A stretch of 5,635 nucleotides of DNA from an uncultured Eubacteriales bacterium (lineage in GTDB: Bacteria; Bacillota; Clostridia; Oscillospirales; CAG-272): assembly GCA_902462015.1 (NCBI GenBank), contig CABPZV010000138.1, positions 1 to 5,635 of the forward strand, written 5' to 3'. Below, in pieces: positions 1-5,537 of this stretch (its first letter is position 1; every line of letters begins with the position of its first letter). The notes under the pieces were generated by a model, which was given only the letters and a program-made list of their open reading frames with translations, did no database searches and was not told the DNA's origin. The translations under genes were made by a program, and so were the position numbers.

Positions 1-122
1 CCATTAAAACTGCCGCTTTAATGGCGATCGCCTTTCAGGCGACGGGTTACATTCACCATTCAGTGGGAGATACAATCTCCGACTGGAATGGTTGCCACGC
101 CATTTGACGGGGCGAGCCCTTA
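1..122 (-). ncRNA. Candidate structured leader RNA (unrecognised class)
   Basis: No convincing coding frame. Read on the minus strand from the promoter at 129-157, the RNA folds by eye into a three-way junction. P1 pairs 98-104 (CGCCATT) with 20-26 (AATGGCG). P2 pairs 82-92 with 55-64 (one bulge at 86) and is capped by GGAGAT/ATCTCC (66-71 with 75-80). P3 pairs 28-33 with 37-42 (TCGCCT/AGGCGA). The joining strand between P2 and P3 is long (12 nt, 43-54), whereas that between P3 and P1 is one nucleotide. A last hairpin (1-8 CCATTAAA with 17-24 TTTAATGG) reuses bases 20-24 of P1, so the two cannot coexist; that is the layout of an attenuating leader. The RNA runs off the window, so the controlled gene is unseen. 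It carries GGCAACC, also found in SAM-I type aptamers, but the rest does not convincingly match that or any other core I can recall. Confidence 0.42.
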
Positions 123-133
123 TTGAATATAAT
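104..133 (+). promoter_or_regulatory. Possible opposing promoter
   Basis: On the plus strand, TTGACG (104-109), an 18-bp spacer and a perfect TATAAT (128-133) form a good sigma-70/sigma-A match. It shares its -10 bases with the opposite-strand promoter. A transcript would start near 140 and run into the 3' end of the DUF368 gene as antisense RNA. No plus-strand gene follows, so this may be a by-product of the AT-rich -10 region. Confidence 0.33.
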
Positions 134-157
134 ACCATGAAACTGCCAAAATTACAA
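129..157 (-). promoter_or_regulatory. Minus-strand promoter for the structured RNA
   Basis: On the minus strand, a -35 TTGTAA (152-157) is followed by a 17-bp spacer and a -10 TATTAT (129-134), with TGG immediately before the -10 (135-137), an extended -10. Predicted start is around 121-123, just before the folded RNA. The sequence matches are direct; activity is inference. Confidence 0.5.
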
Positions 158-187
158 TAGATTACAGAGTTTTTTCCGTACAACCGA

Positions 188-225
188 CAGCATCCGTATA
201 TCAACGGAGTGATATACGGATGCTG
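188..225 (-). terminator. Strong hairpin after the operon, likely transcript end
   Basis: A perfect 16-bp stem (188-203 with 210-225) around a 6-nt loop ACGGAG sits 5 nt beyond the DUF368 stop codon. In the operon's direction the stem is not followed by a U-tract; the only T run (169-175) is on the plus strand before the hairpin. It may be a non-canonical terminator or a 3'-end-stabilising hairpin. Position favours an operon end; the missing U-tract lowers confidence. Confidence 0.45.
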
Positions 226-230
226 AAGTA

Positions 231-1070
231 TCAGTTCATTTGAATTGATAATTTTGAGCATATTTTTCCTGCAGTAAATGAGAGGAAGAATCCTGCAGCA
301 GCACAGATCATGCCAGACAGGACATCTGAGGGGGAATGGATCATGTCGTATGGAACAATCATTATTGTGCTTGCTGAAATTATTCCGATTATGGCATGAG
401 AAAACTGTGTATACCATTTCTGATATGCCCGGCTGACTATTTTGGATAGAGCAAACAGGCAAATTCCCATGCCCAATGCAAGCGGAAGAAGAACTGGCAG
501 CGAAAAATTCGATATTCCATTTAGCATTTGCTGGTATAATCCGAAAAATATAAGCAATGTAGATGAACTCATACCCGGAATGATAAAGCTAATACCCCAT
601 ATGACACCGCAGAGAAGAAATCCCCAGACATTCGGTTTAACGGCAAAACCGCCGGTGTATTTAAGAAGCATTAAGATACTGAACAGCAGCACGAAACCAA
701 CGGTCATGGATATATATGAAGCCGGCTTTCTTCCCATTTTACCCGCATTAGTCCAAAGCTCTGGAATTGTTCCGGCAATCAGACCGATAAAAATGCATAT
801 TAATATCCGGCTGTTTTTTTCCATCAGCCAGCCAGCAAGGCCTGATAAGCCGACAAAACCAAAGCCGACTCCAATCAGAAACGCAAATAGATGTAATCCA
901 TTGTCTTTGATTGTTTTTCGTGGGGAAGATAACAAATTGAGCAGAGGTTTGTACATACCGAATGCTGCGCACAATGTTCCGCCGCTGATTCCGGGCATGA
1001 TCGCTCCGAATCCGACGAATACTCCTTTTATTATCAGCATTACCGATTTTAATATAATTTTTGTGTTCAT
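231..1070 (-). CDS. popT: DUF368 membrane protein, PopT-type polyprenyl-phosphate transporter
   Basis: A 279-residue polytopic membrane protein. DUF368 proteins (PopT) have been shown in other bacteria to return undecaprenyl phosphate from the outer to the inner leaflet of the cytoplasmic membrane, recycling the carrier for peptidoglycan and other envelope polymers. The family signature is visible as an internal duplication: GAIMPGISGGT with GMY downstream (residues 22-40) recurs as SFIIPGMSSST with GLY (161-179). Each half has a re-entrant-type PGxS motif, and GLIAGTIPEL lies at 96-105. About eight hydrophobic segments fill the protein and there is no cleavable signal peptide. Length is usual for the family. 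The start ATG overlaps the stop of ktrA (ATGA); I see no good ribosome site, so translation is probably coupled. It is the last gene of the operon, followed by a hairpin. The family call is secure; the substrate is inferred from the family. Confidence 0.9.
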   Translation of the reverse strand: MNTKIILKSVMLIIKGVFVGFGAIMPGISGGTLCAAFGMYKPLLNLLSSPRKTIKDNGLHLFAFLIGVGFGFVGLSGLAGWLMEKNSRILICIFIGLIAGTIPELWTNAGKMGRKPASYISMTVGFVLLFSILMLLKYTGGFAVKPNVWGFLLCGVIWGISFIIPGMSSSTLLIFFGLYQQMLNGISNFSLPVLLPLALGMGICLFALSKIVSRAYQKWYTQFSHAIIGIISASTIMIVPYDMIHSPSDVLSGMICAAAGFFLSFTAGKICSKLSIQMN

Positions 1071-1750
1071 AATGACTTTTCAGTCCACGCGGACAACCGA
1101 TTTAAGCTATTCTTGCTTCCGGAAATAAACATTATATCACCTTTCCTGAATACATAATCCGGATTTATGGTTTCAATCAGATTACCGTTGTTTTCTATCG
1201 CTATGATATTGATACCGAATTCTCCGCGAAGATTGACGGACAGTACGGTTTTCCCGACTATTCTGTCCGGGATAATCAGCTTTGATATATTAAGTTTCTC
1301 ACTTAATTGGATGAAATCAAGCATTCTTGATGCTTCGAGGCGGTGCGCAAGCCGGATTGCCATGTCGCGTTCCGGGTAAACAACTTCTGCGCCGAGTTTT
1401 TCAAGTATTTCACCGTGCTCGATGCTTGTTGCTTTTGAAATTACCGTCGGAATACCCAGACTTACAAGGTTTAGGGTGGTAAGAATTGATGTGTCCATAT
1501 GCTCTCCAATGCATACAACTACTGCGTCACAGTTCTGAACACCGGTTTCTGAAAGGGACTTTTTGTCAAGACTTTTGACTACATATGCATTTTCTGTGTA
1601 CTCCCTAAGTTCTCGCACTTTTTCCTCGTTTCTGTCTATCACGAGCAAATCTGCACCTGCAGAAGCGAGCTCTATTGCCAAAGCGTAGCCAAACCGCCCT
1701 AAACCAATAATTCCAAAGATATCTTTTTCTTTTTTTGTTCTGTTAAACAT
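1067..1750 (-). CDS. ktrA: KtrA/TrkA-type RCK gating subunit of K+ uptake channel
   Basis: A 227-residue cytoplasmic protein that forms an octameric ring under the KtrB channel and opens it on ATP binding; in Firmicutes the RCK_C domain of KtrA can also bind c-di-AMP, which shuts uptake. The RCK_N Rossmann fold starts with GLGRFG (residues 16-21, GxGxxG) and has an acidic residue at the end of the second strand (D39) that would hold the ribose. An RCK_C domain occupies about 145-220. Length matches KtrA (about 220) rather than the doubled 458-residue E. coli TrkA. ATG at 1750 is preferred over the TTG at 1762 because AAAGG lies 12 nt before the ATG. It lies 95 nt after ktrB, a stretch with no gene, and its TGA overlaps the next start, so it is probably translated together with the DUF368 gene. 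ktrC is an alternative name; sequence alone does not separate the two. Confidence 0.93.
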   Translation of the reverse strand: MFNRTKKEKDIFGIIGLGRFGYALAIELASAGADLLVIDRNEEKVRELREYTENAYVVKSLDKKSLSETGVQNCDAVVVCIGEHMDTSILTTLNLVSLGIPTVISKATSIEHGEILEKLGAEVVYPERDMAIRLAHRLEASRMLDFIQLSEKLNISKLIIPDRIVGKTVLSVNLRGEFGINIIAIENNGNLIETINPDYVFRKGDIMFISGSKNSLNRLSAWTEKSL

Positions 1751-1762
1751 TATAAATATCAA

Positions 1763-1767
1763 CCTTT
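1763..1767 (-). promoter_or_regulatory. Ribosome binding site deciding the ktrA start
   Basis: AAAGG on the minus strand, 12 nt before ATG at 1748-1750. The same AAAGG-N12-ATG geometry precedes ktrB, which supports both ATG choices over the upstream TTG codons. Confidence 0.5.
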
Positions 1768-1845
1768 TAATAAATAATAATTTATGTTGCTTTCGTATGC
1801 AGAGAATTACGAAAAAATTGCCGCTGCTATACTAATATGTAGAAA

Positions 1846-3144
1846 TTAGCCTATAGCAATGTTTCCGTCCGGATAACTGGCGCGTTCTCCCTTTGCAAAA
1901 TACCATAAAGATGCGATTGTCAGAGGTCCAAGCCTTCCGATGTACATAATTATAATTGATAGAAGCTTACTTCCGTCGCATAATCCTGTTGTAATTCCGG
2001 TTGAAAGGCCGACCGTTCCAAATGCGCTTGTTATTTCAAATAATGCGTCCATTAAAGAAATGCTAGGCTCCATGATTACCATAAGATATGTACCTGTAAT
2101 TACAACACTCAATGCAATGAGAGTAATTACTGCCGCTTTTCGGAAAGCATCGGCCGGTACGGCATATCTGAAGCCCTTCTCAGATTTGTTGGTCGCTGCT
2201 GATTTAATTCCCTGAATAAGTACAAATAGGGTGCTTGTTTTTATTCCTCCGCCGGTTGACCCAGGAGAAGCGCCGATAAACATTAAAACTGTCAATATAA
2301 GCAGGCCGGCATTAGAGAATTTTCCGAGCGGATAGGTAGAAAAGCCGGCTGTCCTGGCAGAAACACTTTGAAAGAATGCGCCGAGCCATGTTACCTCTTC
2401 TGTGAGTTTAATCAGGAGAGTGCCGGCAGCAATCAGAAATATACTTACAGTAATTACGGCTTTGGTGTGCATTGAAAACTTACTCCATCGAAATCTCTTT
2501 CCGATTATTTCCCTGATTACTAAAAAACCTATTCCTCCGAAAAATATCAGTCCGCAGGTTACAAAATTCAGTATTATATCATCTTGGTAAGGGATTAGAT
2601 TCTGCAGGCCTCCCAAAATATCAAATCCTGAGTTGTTGAATGCGGCTACAGAGTGAAACAGACTGAGACCGGCGGCGCGAAGCGGCGGGTAATCCCTGAT
2701 AAATACTGCAAAGCTTAAAACTGCGCCGGTAAGTTCAAAGGCGAGTGTTGTCATAAATACGCTTTTTATAAACCGAACCGTTCCCTTTCCAGAGCCGAGA
2801 TTCATTGCTTCCCGTATGATATTTCTGCCTTTTAAATTTACTTTTTTTCCTATTGCAAGGATTATTCCGGCTCCGACAGCGGTTACGCCTAAACCCCCGA
2901 CTTGTATTAGCACGGCGAGAAAAAACTGTCCTAACGGGGTGAAGGTATCCCCGGCATCAACAGCGATTAATCCGGTTACACAGACCGCACTGGTGGAGGT
3001 GTACAGAGCGTCTATGTAACGTACTCTTATCCCGTCCTGTATACTGAATGGCATACTGAGCAAAAATGAGCCGAGCAGAATGATAAGAGCAAAACCAAGA
3101 GCGATAATTCGGCCGGGTGACTGCTTTTTAATTAGTTTGATCAT
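1846..3144 (-). CDS. ktrB: KtrB/TrkH-family potassium channel subunit
   Basis: A 432-residue membrane protein, the ion-conducting subunit of the Ktr K+ (often Na+-coupled) uptake system, gated by the KtrA ring. Four M1-P-M2 repeats are recognisable from their filter loops, each with the expected glycine: SAVCVTGL (52-59), AAFNNSGF (167-174), SARTAGFST (262-270) and SAFGTVGLS (373-381). GASPGSTGGGIKTS (291-304) is the flexible intramembrane gate loop characteristic of KtrB/TrkH. Length is close to B. subtilis KtrB and shorter than E. coli TrkH, consistent with pairing with the short KtrA downstream. A TTG codon at 3174 would add ten residues but has no ribosome site; ATG at 3144 has AAAGG 12 nt upstream and begins the basic, amphipathic KtrB-like N-terminus (MIKLIKKQ). 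It lies 59 nt downstream of the response regulator. No break or missing filter residue is seen. Confidence 0.94.
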   Translation of the reverse strand: MIKLIKKQSPGRIIALGFALIILLGSFLLSMPFSIQDGIRVRYIDALYTSTSAVCVTGLIAVDAGDTFTPLGQFFLAVLIQVGGLGVTAVGAGIILAIGKKVNLKGRNIIREAMNLGSGKGTVRFIKSVFMTTLAFELTGAVLSFAVFIRDYPPLRAAGLSLFHSVAAFNNSGFDILGGLQNLIPYQDDIILNFVTCGLIFFGGIGFLVIREIIGKRFRWSKFSMHTKAVITVSIFLIAAGTLLIKLTEEVTWLGAFFQSVSARTAGFSTYPLGKFSNAGLLILTVLMFIGASPGSTGGGIKTSTLFVLIQGIKSAATNKSEKGFRYAVPADAFRKAAVITLIALSVVITGTYLMVIMEPSISLMDALFEITSAFGTVGLSTGITTGLCDGSKLLSIIIMYIGRLGPLTIASLWYFAKGERASYPDGNIAIG

Positions 3145-3156
3145 GTTATGACTATA

Positions 3157-3161
3157 CCTTT
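3157..3161 (-). promoter_or_regulatory. Ribosome binding site deciding the ktrB start
   Basis: AAAGG on the minus strand, 12 nt before ATG at 3142-3144. It lies inside the longer TTG-initiated frame, so using it excludes the ten-residue extension. Confidence 0.5.
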
Positions 3162-3164
3162 CTA

Positions 3165-3201
3165 ATATACTCAAAACTTTGTTATGAAAATGTTAGTATA
3201 T
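3165..3201 (-). promoter_or_regulatory. Inverted repeat in the regulator-ktrB gap
   Basis: Perfect 7-bp arms ATATACT (3165-3171) and AGTATAT (3195-3201) flank a 23-nt AT-rich centre, filling most of the 59-nt gap before ktrB. It could be an operator, perhaps for the KdpE-like regulator encoded upstream, or a weak RNA stem. Short AT-rich arms also arise by chance. Confidence 0.22.
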
Positions 3202-3203
3202 AA

Positions 3204-3929
3204 TCAGACCTGAGTTTTTTCCGCGTCTTCCTCTATCATACGGTATCCTATTCCCAATTCGTTTTGGATATATGGATTATCACCCGGCTTACTTCCGAAT
3301 TTTTTCCTGATATTTGCTATATTTACCTGCAGCTTTTTTGTACTGCTATAGTCTGTTCCTCCCCATATTGTCCGGACTATAGTTGCATATGTCATTACTC
3401 TGCCGGAATGCTCTGACAGCAGAACAACAATATTATATTCTGTTTGGGTTAGCTTTATTTCCCGACCGTTCACAAATACCCGTCTTCGCTCATAATCAAT
3501 TGTCAGTCCCCCGGCCTTAAATTTGCCTCCCGGAAGCGCTCCGGAAGCTGTACCGTGACGGCTGCTGCGCAATGTCGCTCGTATACGGGCAATAAGTTCT
3601 GCCGTTCCGAAAGGCTTTGTCATGTAGTCGTTTGCGCCAAGATCCAAAGCGGCTACCTTGTCTGTTTCAGCAGTCCTGGCAGACAGAACAATTATGGGGG
3701 TGATGAACGTTTTGCGAATGGCTTTAATAAATTCAAGACCGTCCTTATCCGGAAGACCTAAATCTAAAATTACGAGATCGGGATTATACGACATAAAGAG
3801 TGAATTCCCGGTTACACAATTTATTGCTGTCATAGTCTGATATCCGTTTGCGCTGAGTAGAGTTTCTAAAAAGCTGCATATATTTATTTCATCTTCGATT
3901 ACAAGAATTTTAAATTTGTTGTTGCTCAT
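3204..3929 (-). CDS. kdpE: KdpE-like OmpR-family response regulator
   Basis: A 241-residue cytoplasmic DNA-binding regulator expected to be phosphorylated by the kinase encoded just before it. The receiver domain (about 6-120) has the acidic pair E12/D13, phosphoacceptor D56 in VILDLGLPDKDG, conserved S83 and K105 (KPFG). A winged-helix OmpR/PhoB output domain spans about 136-233 and ends in GIGYRM. The closest family feel is KdpE, which controls potassium transport genes, and potassium genes follow immediately. The start at 3929 is chosen because GGAGG (3940-3944) lies 10 nt upstream and the receiver domain begins at once; a frame extending to 4034 would add 35 low-complexity basic residues overlapping the kinase. 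Its ATG overlaps the kinase TGA (ATGA), so the pair is translationally coupled. Function in K+ control is inferred from family and context; no kdpFABC genes are in the window. Confidence 0.92.
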   Translation of the reverse strand: MSNNKFKILVIEDEINICSFLETLLSANGYQTMTAINCVTGNSLFMSYNPDLVILDLGLPDKDGLEFIKAIRKTFITPIIVLSARTAETDKVAALDLGANDYMTKPFGTAELIARIRATLRSSRHGTASGALPGGKFKAGGLTIDYERRRVFVNGREIKLTQTEYNIVVLLSEHSGRVMTYATIVRTIWGGTDYSSTKKLQVNIANIRKKFGSKPGDNPYIQNELGIGYRMIEEDAEKTQV

Positions 3930-4981
3930 GCCTTTGTATCCTCCGTCTCCAGTGAAAACCATACTTTTGTCTCCTTGCCGGGAATACTTTCTGCGCAGAT
4001 TTCTCCTCCGTGTGCTTTTACGATAGTGGCACATACGGACAGGCCGATTCCCATGCTGTTCTTATTCCGGTCAACTGCCGCTGTGTTTTTTTCACAGATT
4101 CCTGAAAAGAGGTTTTCCTGTTTTCCTCTTGGTATTCCGCAGCCGTTGTCTATGATTTCAAATATGGCACGTTTTTCTTTTGTGTATACACGGAGTATAA
4201 GCTCTGTCATTCCTCGGGCGTGATAGACTGCATTTTCCAGGAGATTTATAATGACCTGTTCTATAAGTATTGAATCCATCGGTATAATTATAAAATTTTC
4301 CGGAATCTCTACTGTAACGGGTTGACTGGGATAATGCTTTTTAAACTTTACAAGAACTGTGTCTATTAATTCTTCGAGGACAGTGGGTACCTTTTTTACA
4401 GATACTTTTTCGCTGTCTATACGTGTGACTGATAAAAGATTTTCAACCATACGGTTTAGCCATTCTGCATCACCGCATACCTCGCTGAGAAGCTTTATCT
4501 GCTGTTCTTTGTTTAATGAATCGTAATTCTCTATAATTGTAGAGCAGGAGCCATAAATTGAGGTGAGCGGAGTTCTCAGATCATGGGAAACGGCACGAAG
4601 CAGATTAGCGCGTACTTTTTCTTTTTCGTTTTCTGCTCTCATATGCTCCTGTTTTTTTATATTTGTTGTAAGAGTGCTTGTCATCACAGAGACGAAAAGC
4701 ATGACAATACCCGAAAACAGGTTTTCCGGTAAAGAAAAGTTAAACTCAAAATATGGAAAGGTAAAGGCGTAATTAACTGCAAGCACACTTATTAAGGATG
4801 CCGAGATACCGTAAACATATCCGTGTGTTACAAGTGAAACCAAGAATACAGCCATTACAAAAATCATTTGAGCAATTGCTCCGGTTTCGAAAGATTTTTG
4901 TAATAATATTACTACTGAGAAAGATGCGATTAGGATCAGAAGTATGAGAGAGGCGTCTTTTAAGTAACTTTTGATTTTCAT
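3926..4981 (-). CDS. kdpD: KdpD-like membrane sensor histidine kinase, short form (DUF4118)
   Basis: A 351-residue inner-membrane kinase. Residues about 10-107 hold four close hydrophobic segments of the DUF4118/KdpD type, including the typical NYAFTFPYFEFNF turn at 70-82. Then come the phosphoacceptor helix AVSHDLRTPL (H133), N-box NLLEN (246-250), G1 DNGCGI (278-283), an F-box-like ENLFSG (289-294) and G2 GIGLSV (311-316), so the catalytic core looks complete. E. coli KdpD has about 894 residues; this protein lacks the whole N-terminal KdpD/USP-like domain with its Walker motif. Such short forms occur next to trk/ktr genes in Clostridia, so it is probably a natural architecture, not a broken gene. 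ATG at 4981 is chosen: AGGGA lies 7 nt upstream and the first membrane helix follows. A longer frame to 5152 would run through the repeat/promoter region. Signal sensed is inferred as K+ limitation or osmotic stress. Confidence 0.91.
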   Translation of the reverse strand: MKIKSYLKDASLILLILIASFSVVILLQKSFETGAIAQMIFVMAVFLVSLVTHGYVYGISASLISVLAVNYAFTFPYFEFNFSLPENLFSGIVMLFVSVMTSTLTTNIKKQEHMRAENEKEKVRANLLRAVSHDLRTPLTSIYGSCSTIIENYDSLNKEQQIKLLSEVCGDAEWLNRMVENLLSVTRIDSEKVSVKKVPTVLEELIDTVLVKFKKHYPSQPVTVEIPENFIIIPMDSILIEQVIINLLENAVYHARGMTELILRVYTKEKRAIFEIIDNGCGIPRGKQENLFSGICEKNTAAVDRNKNSMGIGLSVCATIVKAHGGEICAESIPGKETKVWFSLETEDTKA

Positions 4982-5063
4982 TGTTTTGTCCCTGCTTTTC
5001 TTGTAAAGACTAAAAGGTTCATATGTAAGATAATAATAGTTATTGTTGAGGTGATGTGTTAAG

Positions 5064-5173
5064 TTATTATAACATAAGTTCTGGGTCAAGCGCAATGATC
5101 CGAGTTTTGCATTGCAAAATTGCTGCCCTTGGCAGCGAAACGAAACTTGCACCTTAAAGCTTTAGCTTTAAGG
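5064..5173 (-). repeat. Tandem repeat unit A with promoter box and hairpins
   Basis: 110 bp, the copy nearest the kinase gene. It aligns with unit B at about 87% (some 13 mismatches and 2 one-base gaps), and its last 45 bp (5129-5173) are identical to B. It contains GCTGCC/GGCAGC (5122-5127 with 5131-5136) and a 22-bp palindrome (5152-5173) with arms CCTTAAAGC and GCTTTAAGG around TTTA. The end facing the kinase carries TGTTATAAT on the minus strand. Confidence 0.9.
5066..5095 (-). promoter_or_regulatory. Kinase-proximal promoter of the operon
   Basis: Minus strand: perfect -10 TATAAT (5066-5071) with extended TGT at 5072-5074, and a weak -35 TTGCGC (5090-5095) at 18 bp. Start is expected near 5059, giving a leader of about 78 nt before the kinase ATG. 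It is the closest good promoter to the operon. Confidence 0.6.
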
Positions 5174-5285
5174 CTATTATACCATAAATTTCTGGACGAA
5201 CCGCAATGTTTCGAGGTTTTGTTTTGCAAAATCGCTGCCTTTGGCAGCGAAACGAAACTTGCACCTTAAAGCTTTAGCTTTAAGG
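5174..5285 (-). repeat. Tandem repeat unit B with promoter box and hairpins
   Basis: 112 bp, directly abutting unit A. It has the same order of parts: a TGGTATAAT box (minus strand) at its low-coordinate end, an 8-bp hairpin TCGCTGCC/GGCAGCGA (5232-5239 with 5243-5250), and a perfect 22-bp palindrome at 5264-5285. Divergence from A is concentrated in the half next to the -10 box (5185-5230), while the hairpin half is conserved. Confidence 0.9.
5176..5206 (-). promoter_or_regulatory. Second operon-directed promoter, in repeat unit B
   Basis: Minus strand: -10 TATAAT (5176-5181) with extended TGG (5182-5184); the best -35 candidate is TTGCGG (5201-5206) at a long 19-bp spacing. A transcript would start close to the 22-bp palindrome of unit A and so begin with that hairpin. 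Confidence 0.48.
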
Positions 5286-5297
5286 TTATTATACCAC
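5286..5297 (-). repeat. Partial third repeat unit (promoter end only)
   Basis: Twelve bases matching the start of unit B (11 of 12), carrying TGGTATAAT on the minus strand. The sequence beyond 5297 no longer matches the units, so this is either the ancestral promoter from which the array grew or a truncated copy. Confidence 0.75.
5288..5296 (-). promoter_or_regulatory. Third operon-directed extended -10 box
   Basis: TGGTATAAT on the minus strand, the outermost of three boxes spaced 110 and 112 bp apart. I see no convincing -35; activity would rest on the TG extension. RNA from here would start at the palindrome of unit B. Confidence 0.4.
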
Positions 5298-5353
5298 AAC
5301 AGAAATTAAGATGCGGCAAAGATTATTGGAAAATATGTTATTTTATTTGACTG

Positions 5354-5381
5354 TTGACAGCGTATCTGTTTTTTGTAATAT
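5354..5381 (+). promoter_or_regulatory. Possible upstream rRNA promoter (P1)
   Basis: A perfect -35 TTGACA (5354-5359) is followed at 16 bp by TAATAT (5376-5381), a 4 of 6 match. Tandem P1/P2 promoters are common in Firmicutes rRNA operons. The -10 is poor and the region is AT-rich, so this is tentative. The rest of 5298-5472 holds only AT-rich spacer and a weak 8-bp inverted repeat (5429-5449). Confidence 0.35.
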
Positions 5382-5472
5382 ATAAAAATATATAAATATG
5401 ATAAAGATTCGAAAAAAACAATTTAAAACATACATAAAAGATATGTATGAATAAAGATGTAAAGGCGGCATC

Positions 5473-5531
5473 AAAAAAAATAAAAAAAGGCAAAAAAAGT
5501 ACTTGACAAAGAGGGCGAGGGGTGATATAAT
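5473..5531 (+). promoter_or_regulatory. Main rRNA operon promoter (P2) with UP-like A-tracts
   Basis: TTGACA (5503-5508), a 17-bp spacer and TATAAT (5526-5531) are all perfect consensus, with a TG extension at 5523-5524. A-runs at 5473-5499 are placed where an UP element binds the RNA polymerase alpha subunits. The start is expected at 5537-5538; a G at 5538 would suit the GTP-sensitive initiation known for Firmicutes rRNA promoters. It points away from the potassium operon and off the window. Confidence 0.9.
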
Positions 5532-5537
5532 AGAAAA

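Noticed and set aside
1..122. SAM-I riboswitch
   Set aside because: GGCAACC and a GGGCTCGCCC stretch look superficially similar, but the P1 AGAG segment and the GGTGCTAATTCC-like core are not properly present and the helix order is different.
442..1128. Long plus-strand frame of 228 codons opposite the DUF368 gene
   Set aside because: It is the antisense shadow of a clear DUF368 membrane protein; its product is proline- and arginine-rich with no recognisable domain and no ribosome site.
3145..3174. TTG start giving a ten-residue longer KtrB
   Set aside because: No ribosome site precedes the TTG, whereas the ATG at 3144 has AAAGG.
3930..4034. 35-residue N-terminal extension of the response regulator
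   Set aside because: It overlaps the kinase C-terminus, is basic and low in complexity, and the internal ATG has GGAGG 10 nt upstream right before the receiver domain.
4982..5152. 57-residue N-terminal extension of the kinase
   Set aside because: It would run through repeat unit A and the -10 box, contains no membrane or sensor motif, and the ATG at 4981 has an AGGGA site and starts at the first helix.
5064..5297. CRISPR array
   Set aside because: Units are ~111 bp, abut without spacers and contain promoter boxes and two hairpins each; there are no short repeats with unique spacers and no cas genes.
5429..5449. Hairpin CATACATA/TATGTATG as a terminator
   Set aside because: Pure AT-rich 8-bp stem without a T-run, located between candidate rRNA promoters; more likely chance in AT-rich spacer.
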